64,000 nt of DNA from HGM04593 sp045592125 (GTDB lineage Bacteria > Bacteroidota > Bacteroidia > Bacteroidales > Bacteroidaceae): positions 37,030 through 101,029 of the forward strand of contig JAZNUE010000012.1 in NCBI GenBank assembly GCA_045592125.1, in the 5' to 3' direction. Each line of letters begins with the position of its first letter. Positions within the stretch are counted from its first letter, which is position 1. Made by a program: the position numbers and the translations under genes. The notes below the pieces were generated by a model. The model ran no database searches and was not told where the DNA came from. It was given only the letters and a program-made list of their open reading frames with translations. Below are positions 8,420-17,534 of this stretch, piece after piece.

Positions 8420-9565
8420 TTATCTTGCGTTAATATTATACAATTCAGAATCAAGCAAAAGAGACAATGCCTTGTTTACGGGAAACAATGAAGGCTCTTG
8501 CAGAGAAAAGTGAAGAATCGAGTTCTCTTCGCATTTCTGTATTGCATTGTCTTTCATTACAGCATCTGTTACAAATAGCCCCTTACTACCCATTCCACCG
8601 TATGTCTTTATGACATTGCGGAATTTGTCAATATCTATAGTGTTGTAAATCTGAGTCTTGCACTCAACAAACAGCACCTTTGTACCTGTGTTGACAATTA
8701 TATCGACTTCGTTCTTGTCTACTCCTGTACGGAAAGGGAAATGGCAATTGAGAAATATTTCTTTTGCATTGGGCCATTCAGAAATTATCTTTGCTACTTT
8801 GTACTCGAACCAACCAGAATTAAACAACAAATCAATTATATGAGGTGATTTTATTTCTTTATTCAGTGAACTTCCATTGTTTTTCTTTATACAAACAACA
8901 ACTTTTCCATTATCACCAGTCTGTGCCGGTTTTTCCCATTTCACACTTGAACCTCTTATGGTTTGGAAAAAACCATTATTGCTGTTCTGTAGTGTCTTCT
9001 TGTTGGAGTCAGGAAGCGTTGTTACTAAGGAATTGAATTCTTGGAAGTTGAACTTTCGTAATTCTTCAATGATTGTTATGGCGCTTTCATCCTCTTTTGT
9101 GTAGCTCTCCAGACTTACACAGTTCCCGTCAATGGAATTTCCATATAATCGAAACAAGGCCTTCATATCAAATTGAAAGTTCTCTATTTTTGCCATTGTG
9201 CTATAATTCCATAAAACATTATTCTGGTCAATATATACTATACTCGCATTTGGTTGTTTATCAAACAGAATACCGAACCAGTATGCCCAGGACTTTAGTC
9301 CGCTTGTTATGTTTACTACAATACCATCCTCTTTGAACTTTTGTGCAAGAGTTTCTGCCTTATTCTTTATTTCAAATGGATCTGTCGGTGACAATAAGTG
9401 AGACTCCGAATCGGTCGCGATTTCTTTTTTCAAGGTTTCAAGTGCCTTGATACTATCCCATGACTCAGAATGTATATATACAATGTAATCAGGCGAAGTT
9501 GCCATTATGGCATTGTATACCGGAGCGGCTTCGCGTCCTAAAAGGGTTATATGAACTTTCCTCAT
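8420..9565 (-). CDS. Card1-like CARF nuclease (CARF-PD-(D/E)xK, DUF1887 type)
   Basis: A 381-residue protein with an N-terminal CARF fold (residues 1-140; ligand loop NITSGLKSW at 85-93) and a C-terminal restriction-endonuclease fold. The nuclease core is visible: E254 in GWFEYKV, D288 in NEVDII and E301-C302-K303 (ECK). This arrangement is that of Card1/Can2, cyclic tetra-adenylate-activated enzymes that nick DNA and cut RNA. A short winged-helix-like linker lies between the domains. The start codon is 1 nt past the stop of the ATPase gene, and the DxTHG effector follows 2 nt after its stop, so the three are probably translated in a coupled way. Confidence 0.88.
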   Translation of the reverse strand: MRKVHITLLGREAAPVYNAIMATSPDYIVYIHSESWDSIKALETLKKEIATDSESHLLSPTDPFEIKNKAETLAQKFKEDGIVVNITSGLKSWAYWFGILFDKQPNASIVYIDQNNVLWNYSTMAKIENFQFDMKALFRLYGNSIDGNCVSLESYTKEDESAITIIEELRKFNFQEFNSLVTTLPDSNKKTLQNSNNGFFQTIRGSSVKWEKPAQTGDNGKVVVCIKKNNGSSLNKEIKSPHIIDLLFNSGWFEYKVAKIISEWPNAKEIFLNCHFPFRTGVDKNEVDIIVNTGTKVLFVECKTQIYNTIDIDKFRNVIKTYGGMGSKGLFVTDAVMKDNAIQKCEENSILHFSLQEPSLFPVNKALSLLLDSELYNINAR

Positions 9566-9566
9566 T

Positions 9567-10826
9567 TTACTCCGTTTTTAACAACCATTTCCACAAAGGA
9601 ATAACCTCTATAGTAATGTCATTGAGAGTTATGGTTTCTTCTTCGTTATAGGTAATTATTGTCAGTTTTTTAGCATTCAAATGCTTACAGACTTTCAACA
9701 AGGCGGAAATCTCGCGTTCGCGGGTTTCATCATCGGCAATAGAATAGGAAACCTGTAACAACCAATCGTGCTCCGGTATATAGAAATCCACCTCTACTGC
9801 TTTGTTGTAGAAATACACTTCATCGCCATATTTCTTTTTCAGTTCAATAGCGACACGGTTTTCGAGCAGCGAGGTTTCGGGATCGGTAAGGAATAGGTTC
9901 AGGATACCGTTATCGCGGAAATAGTATTTTTTTGCACTCTCTTTTTCGGCAAACTTGGCAGCATAGTTGCACATACTGAACAACAACCACGTTTCTTCCA
10001 TATATTTCATATATTCTATAATGGTCGATGTCTGTACTTTCTGACCAGCTGAAGATACTATGTTTGCCAAACGGGTGAATGAAGAGGGTTGCTTTATGCT
10101 CTCTGATATTTTTTTTGCCAAAAGTTTTAGTGAAAAGTCATTTCTTATCTTATAACGGGCTATAAGGTCACCAAGGAATATTTTTTGATATAAACTTGAC
10201 AGCCAGGCACGCTTTTGCACAATATTTACACTTTCGGGAAAACCGCCATATGTGAAATAATGGGTAAACATGCGAAGCAGAGCATTTGTAGTCTTTGTAT
10301 TGTATTCCCAATTCTTTTCCAATGCAATGTTGTTTGCACGCAGATATTCGCTGAAAGAGTATGGATATACTTCTTGAATTACATATCTGCCACCAAGAGT
10401 GGTTGCAACCTCACTGCTTAACATCTTTGCATTGCTGCCGGTAATATACACTCTGTACTTTTCATTGGCCAAACGTCGTGCAAACTTTTCCCAATGTTCA
10501 ACATTCTGGATTTCATCAAGAAATAATATTGGGGTACACTCATCCAATTGATAGTGCGCTTGCAATATTAGATCCAAATCATCAGCAGTCATGCCAATCA
10601 AACGTTCATCGTCCATGTTTATATAGACAATTTCATCTATTGAATGGCCCTTTTTCAGCAGCTGGTGTATGCGTTGATACATCAAATAGGACTTTCCGGC
10701 CTGGCGAATACCAACGAATACGTAGTTAAGATTGTCTTCTAACTGAATATCCCTTTCTACGTATTCAACACCTGCAATAACAGCCCTGTTTGCAATCAAT
10801 ATCTTCTTTAAGAGTTCAATGTCCAT
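9567..10826 (-). CDS. AAA ATPase with C-terminal DUF4143 domain
   Basis: A 419-residue P-loop protein. Walker A is GIRQAGKS at residues 39-46 and Walker B is LFLDEIQ at 101-107. The C-terminal part has the DUF4143 look, a degraded PD-(D/E)xK-like core (VEVDFYIPEHDWLLQVSYS) where the usual lysine is not seen. Such ATPases are common single genes in Bacteroidales and their function is not settled. Here it lies inside the type III-A locus, between csm5 and the Card1-like gene, with its own promoter region and three operator-like repeats upstream. Whether it is passing cargo or takes part in CRISPR signalling cannot be told from sequence. Confidence 0.85.
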   Translation of the reverse strand: MDIELLKKILIANRAVIAGVEYVERDIQLEDNLNYVFVGIRQAGKSYLMYQRIHQLLKKGHSIDEIVYINMDDERLIGMTADDLDLILQAHYQLDECTPILFLDEIQNVEHWEKFARRLANEKYRVYITGSNAKMLSSEVATTLGGRYVIQEVYPYSFSEYLRANNIALEKNWEYNTKTTNALLRMFTHYFTYGGFPESVNIVQKRAWLSSLYQKIFLGDLIARYKIRNDFSLKLLAKKISESIKQPSSFTRLANIVSSAGQKVQTSTIIEYMKYMEETWLLFSMCNYAAKFAEKESAKKYYFRDNGILNLFLTDPETSLLENRVAIELKKKYGDEVYFYNKAVEVDFYIPEHDWLLQVSYSIADDETREREISALLKVCKHLNAKKLTIITYNEEETITLNDITIEVIPLWKWLLKTE

Positions 10827-10850
10827 ACTATTTCATTTAATCATCAACTG

Positions 10851-10880
10851 CAAAAATACATCTTTATTCGATATAACAAA
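10851..10880 (-). promoter_or_regulatory. Promoter of the ATPase-CARF effector unit
   Basis: On the minus strand TTTG (10877-10880) and TATTTTTG (10851-10858) are 18 nt apart, an exact fit to the Bacteroidetes promoter. The expected start of transcription is near 10844 and the ATG is at 10826. One copy of the 12-bp motif described next overlaps the -33 box and the spacer. Confidence 0.7.
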
Positions 10881-10946
10881 TAAAACAAAGTTGTTTTTGT
10901 TTGATATAACACACGAAATCAATGTGTTTTTACATGTTATATCAAA
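10867..10946. promoter_or_regulatory. Three operator-like copies of a 12-bp motif
   Basis: TTCGATATAACA (10867-10878) and TTTGATATAACA (10900-10911) are direct copies, and TGTTATATCAAA (10935-10946) is the inverted copy. The last two make an inverted pair with a 23-nt gap. All lie in the 130-bp gap before the ATPase gene, and the first sits on its promoter. This suggests control by a repressor, which may be the ATPase itself or a factor outside the window. Confidence 0.6.
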
Positions 10947-10956
10947 CAAAAAATGG

Positions 10957-12087
10957 CTACAACAATGTCAACTTTACAAAGCCGAGCACATCAACACCTT
11001 CATTTTCAATTTCGTACACACGGCGCGATTTAGGGAAGTCGTAACCACTGTATTTTTCATTGTTTTTTGGTCTTGACATTGGAACAATCTTTTCATTGAA
11101 ATTGCGCAGGACTTCAGTCCATGCTCCGGTAGTAAAGCGCCATCCCGATGCATGCCCTACCCTAAGAATACACTCCTTTCCATCCTTCACATCTTCGGTT
11201 TCGGCAATAAGACCTTCAACAAACTCGATATAGCTGTCTGCGCCCGAAAGTTCTTCCGCAACTCCACTCCAGTATTCCAATTCCTCTTCAAGCAGTTTTT
11301 TTGTATGATTATTTATGGTTATGAATAATTTCTCTAACGAACTCATACATTCAGGCAGTTTGTGGATAAGTTCCTCACGGTCATTTTTAACGACATCCTT
11401 CTTGAACCTTATTTCAAGTTCCGCTTCTTCTCCACTGTTGATAGTCTCTATTGCCTGTGGCTTTGATTTGTCAATCAGGCTGTCGCGCTCCCTGATATTG
11501 ATGTTTATCGCATTAAGTACCGTCTCGCACTCTCCATTGAAATAGGCATCGCCAACCTGAAGAAAGCGCATATATGAGGTATTGGATGCAGTAACACCTT
11601 TCTTTCCTTCGGGTGCCGGTTTGCTGAATACTCTTTCCTCAATTCTTGAGCAGGCATTTTCTTTCTTGAAGCCGATGAGGTTTGCCATTCCGTCTTCTTT
11701 GCCCTTGAGTTCGGTGGCAAGCACAGCTGTCCTTATTGCACCCTTCAGCGAACTGCCTGGGATATAAGGCAATCCACGTCCATCGTGGATGCACTCTTTT
11801 ACCGTAGAACCGTTTGAATAGCATTCCATTGTTCTCTTGGCATATTCGGCTGGAGACGCTACATTCATTCCTTGGCGGGCAATGAACCCTGCAATATCCT
11901 CGTTTCCTTCAATTGAACTAACCCAGGCGTCCACTCTTTCCGCTCCAATGATATCCAATACCTTACGGTGGTCAATGATGTACAATTTGCCACCTTTGAC
12001 TACATAATCCATGCCCTTGTATAGCATATTCCCGCTGCCAATGTGTACCGGAGTCAGGGTTTCTATCCTTACTTTACTCATAATCAA
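10957..12087 (-). CDS. csm5: Csm5, type III-A effector complex RAMP subunit
   Basis: A 376-residue RAMP (RRM-fold) protein that caps the 3' side of the Csm crRNA complex. Visible marks are the N-terminal strand LTPVHIGSG and the glycine-rich RAMP segment LPYIPGSSLKGAIRTAV near residues 106-122. The length fits the Csm5 family. It overlaps csm4 by 14 nt if the first ATG is used and by 8 nt if the next one (MSKV) is used; the shorter form is likely. It is the last of the six core genes before the break with the operator repeats. Confidence 0.9.
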   Translation of the reverse strand: MIMSKVRIETLTPVHIGSGNMLYKGMDYVVKGGKLYIIDHRKVLDIIGAERVDAWVSSIEGNEDIAGFIARQGMNVASPAEYAKRTMECYSNGSTVKECIHDGRGLPYIPGSSLKGAIRTAVLATELKGKEDGMANLIGFKKENACSRIEERVFSKPAPEGKKGVTASNTSYMRFLQVGDAYFNGECETVLNAININIRERDSLIDKSKPQAIETINSGEEAELEIRFKKDVVKNDREELIHKLPECMSSLEKLFITINNHTKKLLEEELEYWSGVAEELSGADSYIEFVEGLIAETEDVKDGKECILRVGHASGWRFTTGAWTEVLRNFNEKIVPMSRPKNNEKYSGYDFPKSRRVYEIENEGVDVLGFVKLTLL

Positions 12088-13063
12088 CAGTTTTTATTGG
12101 TAATGCCAAACTGCGGCCACTGCGGTAGACCGGATGCATTTTCTCATTGTTCCATTCAGGAGCAACGTTGACTACACATCCTCTTGGGCAGCTCCTCATC
12201 TTCAGCACCGATGCTGTGTCGAACATGTAGACGGGTTTTTTCAGCAGATGCCTGAGTTCTGTAACACTGCTGCCCGACATATATCCGTCACGTTGTGACA
12301 ACTCATAGCGTGAATCTTCAAGATGAATCTCCTTTAGTTCCTCTTCGCAAGGAATATATTGCGATAACAACAGAATGCTGTCGGCGTCTTTCACATCGGG
12401 CAGTTCTATTGTTGAGAACTCAACATCAAACATTCCGCCACCAACGCTTCTGTCGCTTCCCAATCCTCTTTCGCCAAGTTCTTCAAATAGATTTTTCAGT
12501 TCTTCTATCACAACCGGTTCGGCATCTATTATGCAGTACAATCCGGCATCCTTTGCAAAGAACTTCCATTCAAAGAAGAATGGTACAGCATCGGACATGC
12601 CGTCTCTTGACACTGCAACACGTTGGTGTACCGCTGTGGTATAAGGCATATTGAAGTTGCCGGCATCTTGTGCCGGGACAAGGAATTCTCCATTGAATTG
12701 TTCCTGTGAAATTGTGGGTTGTTGACCGGCAACAACCTTGTTCCATATTGAGTGCTCAATGAATTTCACCTTTTTTGCCTTCTTGCGCACAAGATCTTCA
12801 TCAGTTCCGTTAAAGGCGAGGCGTCCTGCCGGTTTTGGCAGATAGTAAGCATTGCCACTGTACGGGAATGCAGAACTGACAGCGAAACTATCTAAGAATT
12901 CATGCACTTCTTTTCCCTCTTTCAGCTGTGCATACAATGAGGCAAGAGCTCCCGATATCGTATCGCTGTAAAGATATGGCGATGCGGTATCGTATTCACT
13001 GCGCCCGGCACCTATGTGCAGTGGTGACATGTTCTTGAATTTGACAATAGTGTATCTTGCCAT
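12074..13063 (-). CDS. csm4: Csm4, type III-A effector complex RAMP subunit
   Basis: A 329-residue Cas5-like RAMP protein that binds the 5' handle of the crRNA and contacts Cas10. The start VKFKNMSPLHIGAG is typical of Csm4, as is the block SPYLYSDTISGALASLY near residues 28-44. A glycine-rich loop ERGLGSDRSVGGGMF lies in the second half. It is placed 11 nt after csm3 and overlaps csm5. The call rests on family pattern and gene order, which agree. Confidence 0.9.
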   Translation of the reverse strand: MARYTIVKFKNMSPLHIGAGRSEYDTASPYLYSDTISGALASLYAQLKEGKEVHEFLDSFAVSSAFPYSGNAYYLPKPAGRLAFNGTDEDLVRKKAKKVKFIEHSIWNKVVAGQQPTISQEQFNGEFLVPAQDAGNFNMPYTTAVHQRVAVSRDGMSDAVPFFFEWKFFAKDAGLYCIIDAEPVVIEELKNLFEELGERGLGSDRSVGGGMFDVEFSTIELPDVKDADSILLLSQYIPCEEELKEIHLEDSRYELSQRDGYMSGSSVTELRHLLKKPVYMFDTASVLKMRSCPRGCVVNVAPEWNNEKMHPVYRSGRSLALPIKTVDYE

Positions 13064-13074
13064 AATTAGAGACT

Positions 13075-13716
13075 TTAATCAATATATGTCTTTTCTTCTG
13101 TTGAGTAATCAAGCACAATCTGACCATATCCACGCGAACCTGAACCGCCAAGATAATCATCGTGTAACAGTGCAATCGCTTCATCAAGAAGTTTCTTCAG
13201 GTCTGCCTCATCATCTGTGTCAAAGATATTGAGTACCATATTAAGTTTGAATTTAGCACCGGCTGGCACTCGCTCGTATGTCCTTGGATTGGCTGCAGAA
13301 GTCACACGGTCAATGTTCGCCTCAGTCTTGCTCTCGGTATAAAGCAAGTCGGTGTTGTTGAACTTCTCGATATCATCAATAATCATCTCTCCATCTCTCA
13401 CGATGAGACGTGAAGGCTGGCCACCGTCATTGGCTGCAACACCAAAAAGACGTCCTGACTCCGATTGGGGATTATTGCTTGCTTTACAGTTCCCGTTCTT
13501 GTCAACAGTCATGCAACCATATGCAAGTTCCAACAATGACCTCAGTTTGCCTTTTAAAGAACTACCAGGGATGTATGGCAGATTATTCAATGGATTACGT
13601 ACTACAAACTTGTCTGGACCACCTATGTTGAGCGCTGTGTTTGTTCCACCTATGTGAAGACCGGTCTTCAATGTGATAGTACCGGTATATATTATTTTCT
13701 TTAATAGTTTTGTCAT
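13075..13716 (-). CDS. csm3: Csm3, crRNA-backbone subunit and target RNase
   Basis: A 213-residue RAMP protein that forms the helical backbone and cuts target RNA every 6 nt. The N-terminus GTITLKTGLHIGG and the segment LPYIPGSSLKGKLRSLLELAYG are diagnostic. The catalytic aspartate equals D35 here, in IGGPDKFVVRN, aligned with D32 of the Staphylococcus epidermidis protein, so RNase activity should be intact. A C-terminal glycine-rich loop (LGGSGSRGYGQI) is present. It lies 19 nt after csm2. Confidence 0.93.
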   Translation of the reverse strand: MTKLLKKIIYTGTITLKTGLHIGGTNTALNIGGPDKFVVRNPLNNLPYIPGSSLKGKLRSLLELAYGCMTVDKNGNCKASNNPQSESGRLFGVAANDGGQPSRLIVRDGEMIIDDIEKFNNTDLLYTESKTEANIDRVTSAANPRTYERVPAGAKFKLNMVLNIFDTDDEADLKKLLDEAIALLHDDYLGGSGSRGYGQIVLDYSTEEKTYID

Positions 13717-13735
13717 GGCTATAATGTTTTAATGG

Positions 13736-14179
13736 TTAGTTATCTCTACCTCCGTATGCCTTATGGTATGCAACAATGGCCTCCATAATATTACAGAAAT
13801 TAATGTAATGTCTGTTTTCCGTAACACTGTCAAAACAGTCATCAAAAACAAATTTGAACATCTTCAGTCCATCGATGTTCTTATCTCTTCCGACAGTGTA
13901 TGCCACTTTCGGCTTAAGGAGGTAGAATGCAGCCTTTTCGCGTTCAAAATCCATTTGAATACGCTTGATTTCGCTATAGATATTACGTATCTTTGATGTT
14001 GTCAGCCCGTTCTTTGCCATATATTTGCCGACTTTTTCAGCAAAGACTACAAAATCCTTATCTATTCCCGAGATAATCCAATCCTTCTTGAACCCATAGC
14101 TCCTGTATTCTGCGTTGGGGTCTGTCTTATCCCTTTTGGGCGCTCCGTTATACCCTCCTTTTTGATAGTTTCCGTTCAT
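13736..14179 (-). CDS. csm2: Csm2, small subunit of the type III-A complex
   Basis: A 147-residue, mainly helical protein of the size and place of Csm2, which lines the belly of the complex along the crRNA-target duplex. A basic, glycine-rich N-terminal stretch (about 25 residues) precedes the helical core. The segment KNGLTTSKIRNIYSEIKRIQ at about residues 55-74 matches the conserved TSKIR block of Csm2. It stands between cas10 (12 nt) and csm3 (19 nt), as in other III-A operons. Confidence 0.88.
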   Translation of the reverse strand: MNGNYQKGGYNGAPKRDKTDPNAEYRSYGFKKDWIISGIDKDFVVFAEKVGKYMAKNGLTTSKIRNIYSEIKRIQMDFEREKAAFYLLKPKVAYTVGRDKNIDGLKMFKFVFDDCFDSVTENRHYINFCNIMEAIVAYHKAYGGRDN

Positions 14180-14191
14180 AAATCAAAATAT

Positions 14192-16687
14192 TTAATTGTT
14201 ATTGCTTCTGTATTCAAGTTCGGCCCATCGTGCAGCCAGCGTCCACAGTTCAATCGCGTGGTATGCTGTCTCCACTCTTATACCTTGTCCTTCACATATA
14301 TGTTTCAGGCATTTCTCAATCAGTCCCGACACTTCTTTATATCTTTCTTTCATTCGTCCAAGGTCATATGAAAGCATCCAGTATGTCTTGAAATTGGTTA
14401 TCCTGTGGTTTACGATTTTGGCATTCTCGCAATGAATCATCAGCTTGGAAAGGAACGACTTGGGCAAATGTCCGCTTTTAAGTGCAGGAAGCATCTCATC
14501 CTTCAGCTCCTTAACAAACTTGAACTCCTTGTCCCAGTTCAACGGCATTGACATGAACGAGATACTGTTTTTTGATAAAGTGCCGCAGATATGCCCTTTT
14601 GCTCTTGATTCCTCATCAGCGCTGTATTCTGCAGCTTTCATTATGGGGAACTTGGGCTCCACAATGGCAATACCTCCCGAGAGGGAGAATGCCGGATTAC
14701 CGCAGGTGTATCTCCTGAAATCATCTTTTATCCTTTCGGCAATCTCAATGGCAATGTCCCAACGTGCAACAATGAAGACATCATCACCGCCGCTGTAGAT
14801 TATCTGTGCCTTTTCGGGTGCTACATCCTTCCATATCGTATTCAGGTAACCCGAGAAGAAATAGTCGAATGAACGTGACAATGCCGAGTAACGCGACAAT
14901 GTCGCACGCTCGGCCGGTATACCTTTCTGGAATATCGTTCCAAGGTTGTCGACATCCATCCTGAGCACACCCATGCGCTCAAAATCACTTCTCTTCCCAT
15001 TTGCACCGGCATCGTTTTTACACAGTTCCTCAAATGTCTTTGCTGCTACAATATCGGCCTCATTGCCTCCGTAGAAATCAAGCTGGTATATGTTGTCATT
15101 CCCCGGCAATATATGAATGAAGTTGCAGTGACCATTGCTGCCGTTCAATGTGACAACGGTAACATTATCGGCCGATCCTTTCAACTGCTTTCTTAGTTCA
15201 CCGGCATCTTTTTCATTAATGAAATAGTAGTTATAACCAAGCCCTAACGGAGTGATACATAGACATTCTTTCCAATAAGATAATGGCTCGCCTTCCTTTA
15301 TTACGAGCATATTTGTCTTTTTCAGTTCCTTGCCGATGAGAATCTGCTCATTGGTTGTCCTTCTCACATATTGGCCGCCATTGAATGCAACAGGTTGCTC
15401 ATTGGGCATGAAAGGTTCTCCTGTAACAGCGTCTTTCATATTGCCGTTTATTGCCTGCGGAGTAAAGAACCTGTCGTAATTGTTTGCAATGATTGATGAG
15501 AATTTCGCATTCTTCCTCTTTTCACGTTTTTTGAACAAATCACCCCAAACATCGCCAAGGTGCTTGCTGCCCTTGTGAAGAAGCGTCTCTTTTGACAGCT
15601 CCACATAGTCTATAGCCACAAACAGCGCTGTTCCGTGCTCGGCAAGAATCCTCTCTTCGATGTGATTGGTTGCAGTCTGTAATCGTTCTTTTACCTCCTG
15701 TGTATTTGGTGCAAGCATATAAAAGCCGCCGCCCGAGTTGTATATGACATTCGCACTGTAGAGTTCAAGCTCGCGCAACAGATAACGTACAATAACGTCT
15801 GACATAAGACGCAGATAGAATGAGCGTCCCTTGAGGTTCTTGCTTGCGTGCTTGGAAATAATCTGGTATATATACGACTGTATACCGCTGAAGTCTGCAC
15901 CGATGAGCAGGAACGGAGCCTCCTCTCCGTTGCCGTTGGCTTTATGCTCGTACAGGCAAACAGCAATAGCAGCAGTCGTTTTCAGGTGGTCGTACAATGA
16001 GACATCAGGAAAATCAATTGTACTTGCCGGGATATGTGATGCATACTTATGTAAAAGACTCAACAGGGTCTCGGCAAGCGAGTGTGCTGAACCATTACCA
16101 ATCAGTGTGAACTCTTTTTCAAAATCACTCCACAGAGTGGCATAATCGGGTGCCGCTGTAAATTCATTCTTCTTGCGTGGGAAGAACTCCTGTGACAGAA
16201 TCATTTTCTTTATTGGGAGCGAGTAACCCATTTCACCATCTGTTCGCCCTACAGTCTCAAGAACCGATACCATACGCTTCTTCTTGAATGCGTTCCACGA
16301 TTTCTCCGCTTCCTGAACATTGCGTAATACTGCAGCTGAATTCCTGTCCATGCCCGATGACAGGCAGTCGGCCTCTTTGAGTATCCTGCCTAACTCGCCA
16401 AGCTGGCTGTCGGCAAGATGATGCCCGGCTGCTATGCTCAATAATGTTTCTGTTTCTGCGTCGTTGACCGCGAACAGTTCCTTGTGGCTGTCAATGAAGT
16501 CGGCTGTCCATAATACATGTTTATGGGAATAGGCACCATTATACACGGGACAGAACGTGCTCTCATCCTTGCTGTGCTCCTGCAGAATCGAGCTGCCGGA
16601 GAGGCTGCCACTGTCGGCTCGTTGTGAGAACTTGCCGATATCGTGCAGTAATGATGCCAGATACAATAAATCCTTTTTACTCTTCAT
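14192..16687 (-). CDS. cas10: Cas10/Csm1, signature subunit with HD nuclease and cyclase motifs
   Basis: An 831-residue protein that leads the type III-A complex. An HD motif is at H15-D16 (LLHDIGKF), the site for single-stranded DNA cutting. The Palm cyclase motif GGDD is intact at residues 633-636 (14780-14791), so synthesis of cyclic oligoadenylates from ATP is expected. A first Palm domain lies near residues 245-400 (LIGADFSGIQSYIY). Both active sites being intact agrees with the two cyclic-oligoadenylate effectors downstream. The start is taken as MKSKKDLLY, overlapping cas6 by 11 nt. Confidence 0.95.
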   Translation of the reverse strand: MKSKKDLLYLASLLHDIGKFSQRADSGSLSGSSILQEHSKDESTFCPVYNGAYSHKHVLWTADFIDSHKELFAVNDAETETLLSIAAGHHLADSQLGELGRILKEADCLSSGMDRNSAAVLRNVQEAEKSWNAFKKKRMVSVLETVGRTDGEMGYSLPIKKMILSQEFFPRKKNEFTAAPDYATLWSDFEKEFTLIGNGSAHSLAETLLSLLHKYASHIPASTIDFPDVSLYDHLKTTAAIAVCLYEHKANGNGEEAPFLLIGADFSGIQSYIYQIISKHASKNLKGRSFYLRLMSDVIVRYLLRELELYSANVIYNSGGGFYMLAPNTQEVKERLQTATNHIEERILAEHGTALFVAIDYVELSKETLLHKGSKHLGDVWGDLFKKREKRKNAKFSSIIANNYDRFFTPQAINGNMKDAVTGEPFMPNEQPVAFNGGQYVRRTTNEQILIGKELKKTNMLVIKEGEPLSYWKECLCITPLGLGYNYYFINEKDAGELRKQLKGSADNVTVVTLNGSNGHCNFIHILPGNDNIYQLDFYGGNEADIVAAKTFEELCKNDAGANGKRSDFERMGVLRMDVDNLGTIFQKGIPAERATLSRYSALSRSFDYFFSGYLNTIWKDVAPEKAQIIYSGGDDVFIVARWDIAIEIAERIKDDFRRYTCGNPAFSLSGGIAIVEPKFPIMKAAEYSADEESRAKGHICGTLSKNSISFMSMPLNWDKEFKFVKELKDEMLPALKSGHLPKSFLSKLMIHCENAKIVNHRITNFKTYWMLSYDLGRMKERYKEVSGLIEKCLKHICEGQGIRVETAYHAIELWTLAARWAELEYRSNNN

Positions 16688-17372
16688 CTCTGTTGCTATT
16701 TCTTTTTTTTACTATTGTTCCGTAACCTATGCTTGCGTGTTTGCCCATTCCTGCATAATCGGGAATAGAAAGATTCGACTTGAACTCGATGTCGAATGAC
16801 ATGAGCTTTATTCCTTTGGCTCTGACAATACGCGGCGAGGACACCTCTGTTATGTTGCACAGAATCTCCTTGTCAATGTGTATTCCCAGTCCTTTTGTCA
16901 TCGACAGCATATTGCCGATGAGTATGTTCTGCAAGAAAAGCGCCTTCTCGGCAACGCCTTCTATCGAGGTGTATTTCCTGTAGTTATCCTGATTGAACGG
17001 CAACCACTTCCTCAGCGTGTATGTAAACATTGTGTCCCATACCTGTATCACGAATTTTCGTGGTTGCAGTCTTTCGAGGTTAAGTTCCACAAGTTGCTCC
17101 CCCATCATGAATTTCATATTCTGCGTAGCAAAGAATTCACCGACGGTGTTGCATCCTTCTCCAAAACATACTATCGCAGCCTTGCGGTTTATTCTCTTGT
17201 ATTGTATCAAAGGGTAAGAGTAACGGAATCCCTCATCGGACAAATGGTTGTGGAACAAAACATTTGCGTCATGTTCCATAATGGAAAGCACGCCGCTCCT
17301 GAGCAAAGGCACTTCGTTGAACCTTAGTTCATTACTGAATCTAATTACAAAAACATCTATTCTGTTGTGCAT
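16677..17372 (-). CDS. cas6: Cas6-type crRNA-processing endoribonuclease
   Basis: A 231-residue protein, the first gene of the cas operon and next to the array. The C-terminal glycine-rich loop GMGKHASIGYGTIV near residues 208-221 is typical of Cas6, which cuts repeat RNA to leave an 8-nt 5' handle. The sequence is of a divergent Bacteroidetes type, and catalytic residues cannot be assigned by eye. Its start is followed closely by cas10 (11-nt overlap). A promoter box lies about 80 nt upstream. The call is by motif and position. Confidence 0.82.
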   Translation of the reverse strand: MHNRIDVFVIRFSNELRFNEVPLLRSGVLSIMEHDANVLFHNHLSDEGFRYSYPLIQYKRINRKAAIVCFGEGCNTVGEFFATQNMKFMMGEQLVELNLERLQPRKFVIQVWDTMFTYTLRKWLPFNQDNYRKYTSIEGVAEKALFLQNILIGNMLSMTKGLGIHIDKEILCNITEVSSPRIVRAKGIKLMSFDIEFKSNLSIPDYAGMGKHASIGYGTIVKKRNSNRDEE

Positions 17373-17450
17373 TATTGTTTCTTTCTAATCAAATCATCTG
17401 GTTGAGATTTTAATCTCGTTTACAATATTAATATTTATTTGATAAAGAAA

Positions 17451-17480
17451 CAAATATAACGTCTATTTATAGTCATAAAA
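17451..17480 (-). promoter_or_regulatory. Promoter of the cas6-cas10-csm operon
   Basis: TATATTTG on the minus strand (17451-17458) is a full match to TAnnTTTG. A TTTT at 17477-17480, 18 nt upstream, is a near match to the TTTG -33 box. This gives a leader of about 70 nt before cas6, so the cas operon can be transcribed apart from the array. Confidence 0.55.
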
Positions 17481-17534
17481 ATATTGATTCGTTGAACAAT
17501 GTACGGTCAACTTAAAGAATACTGTTCTTGCATA

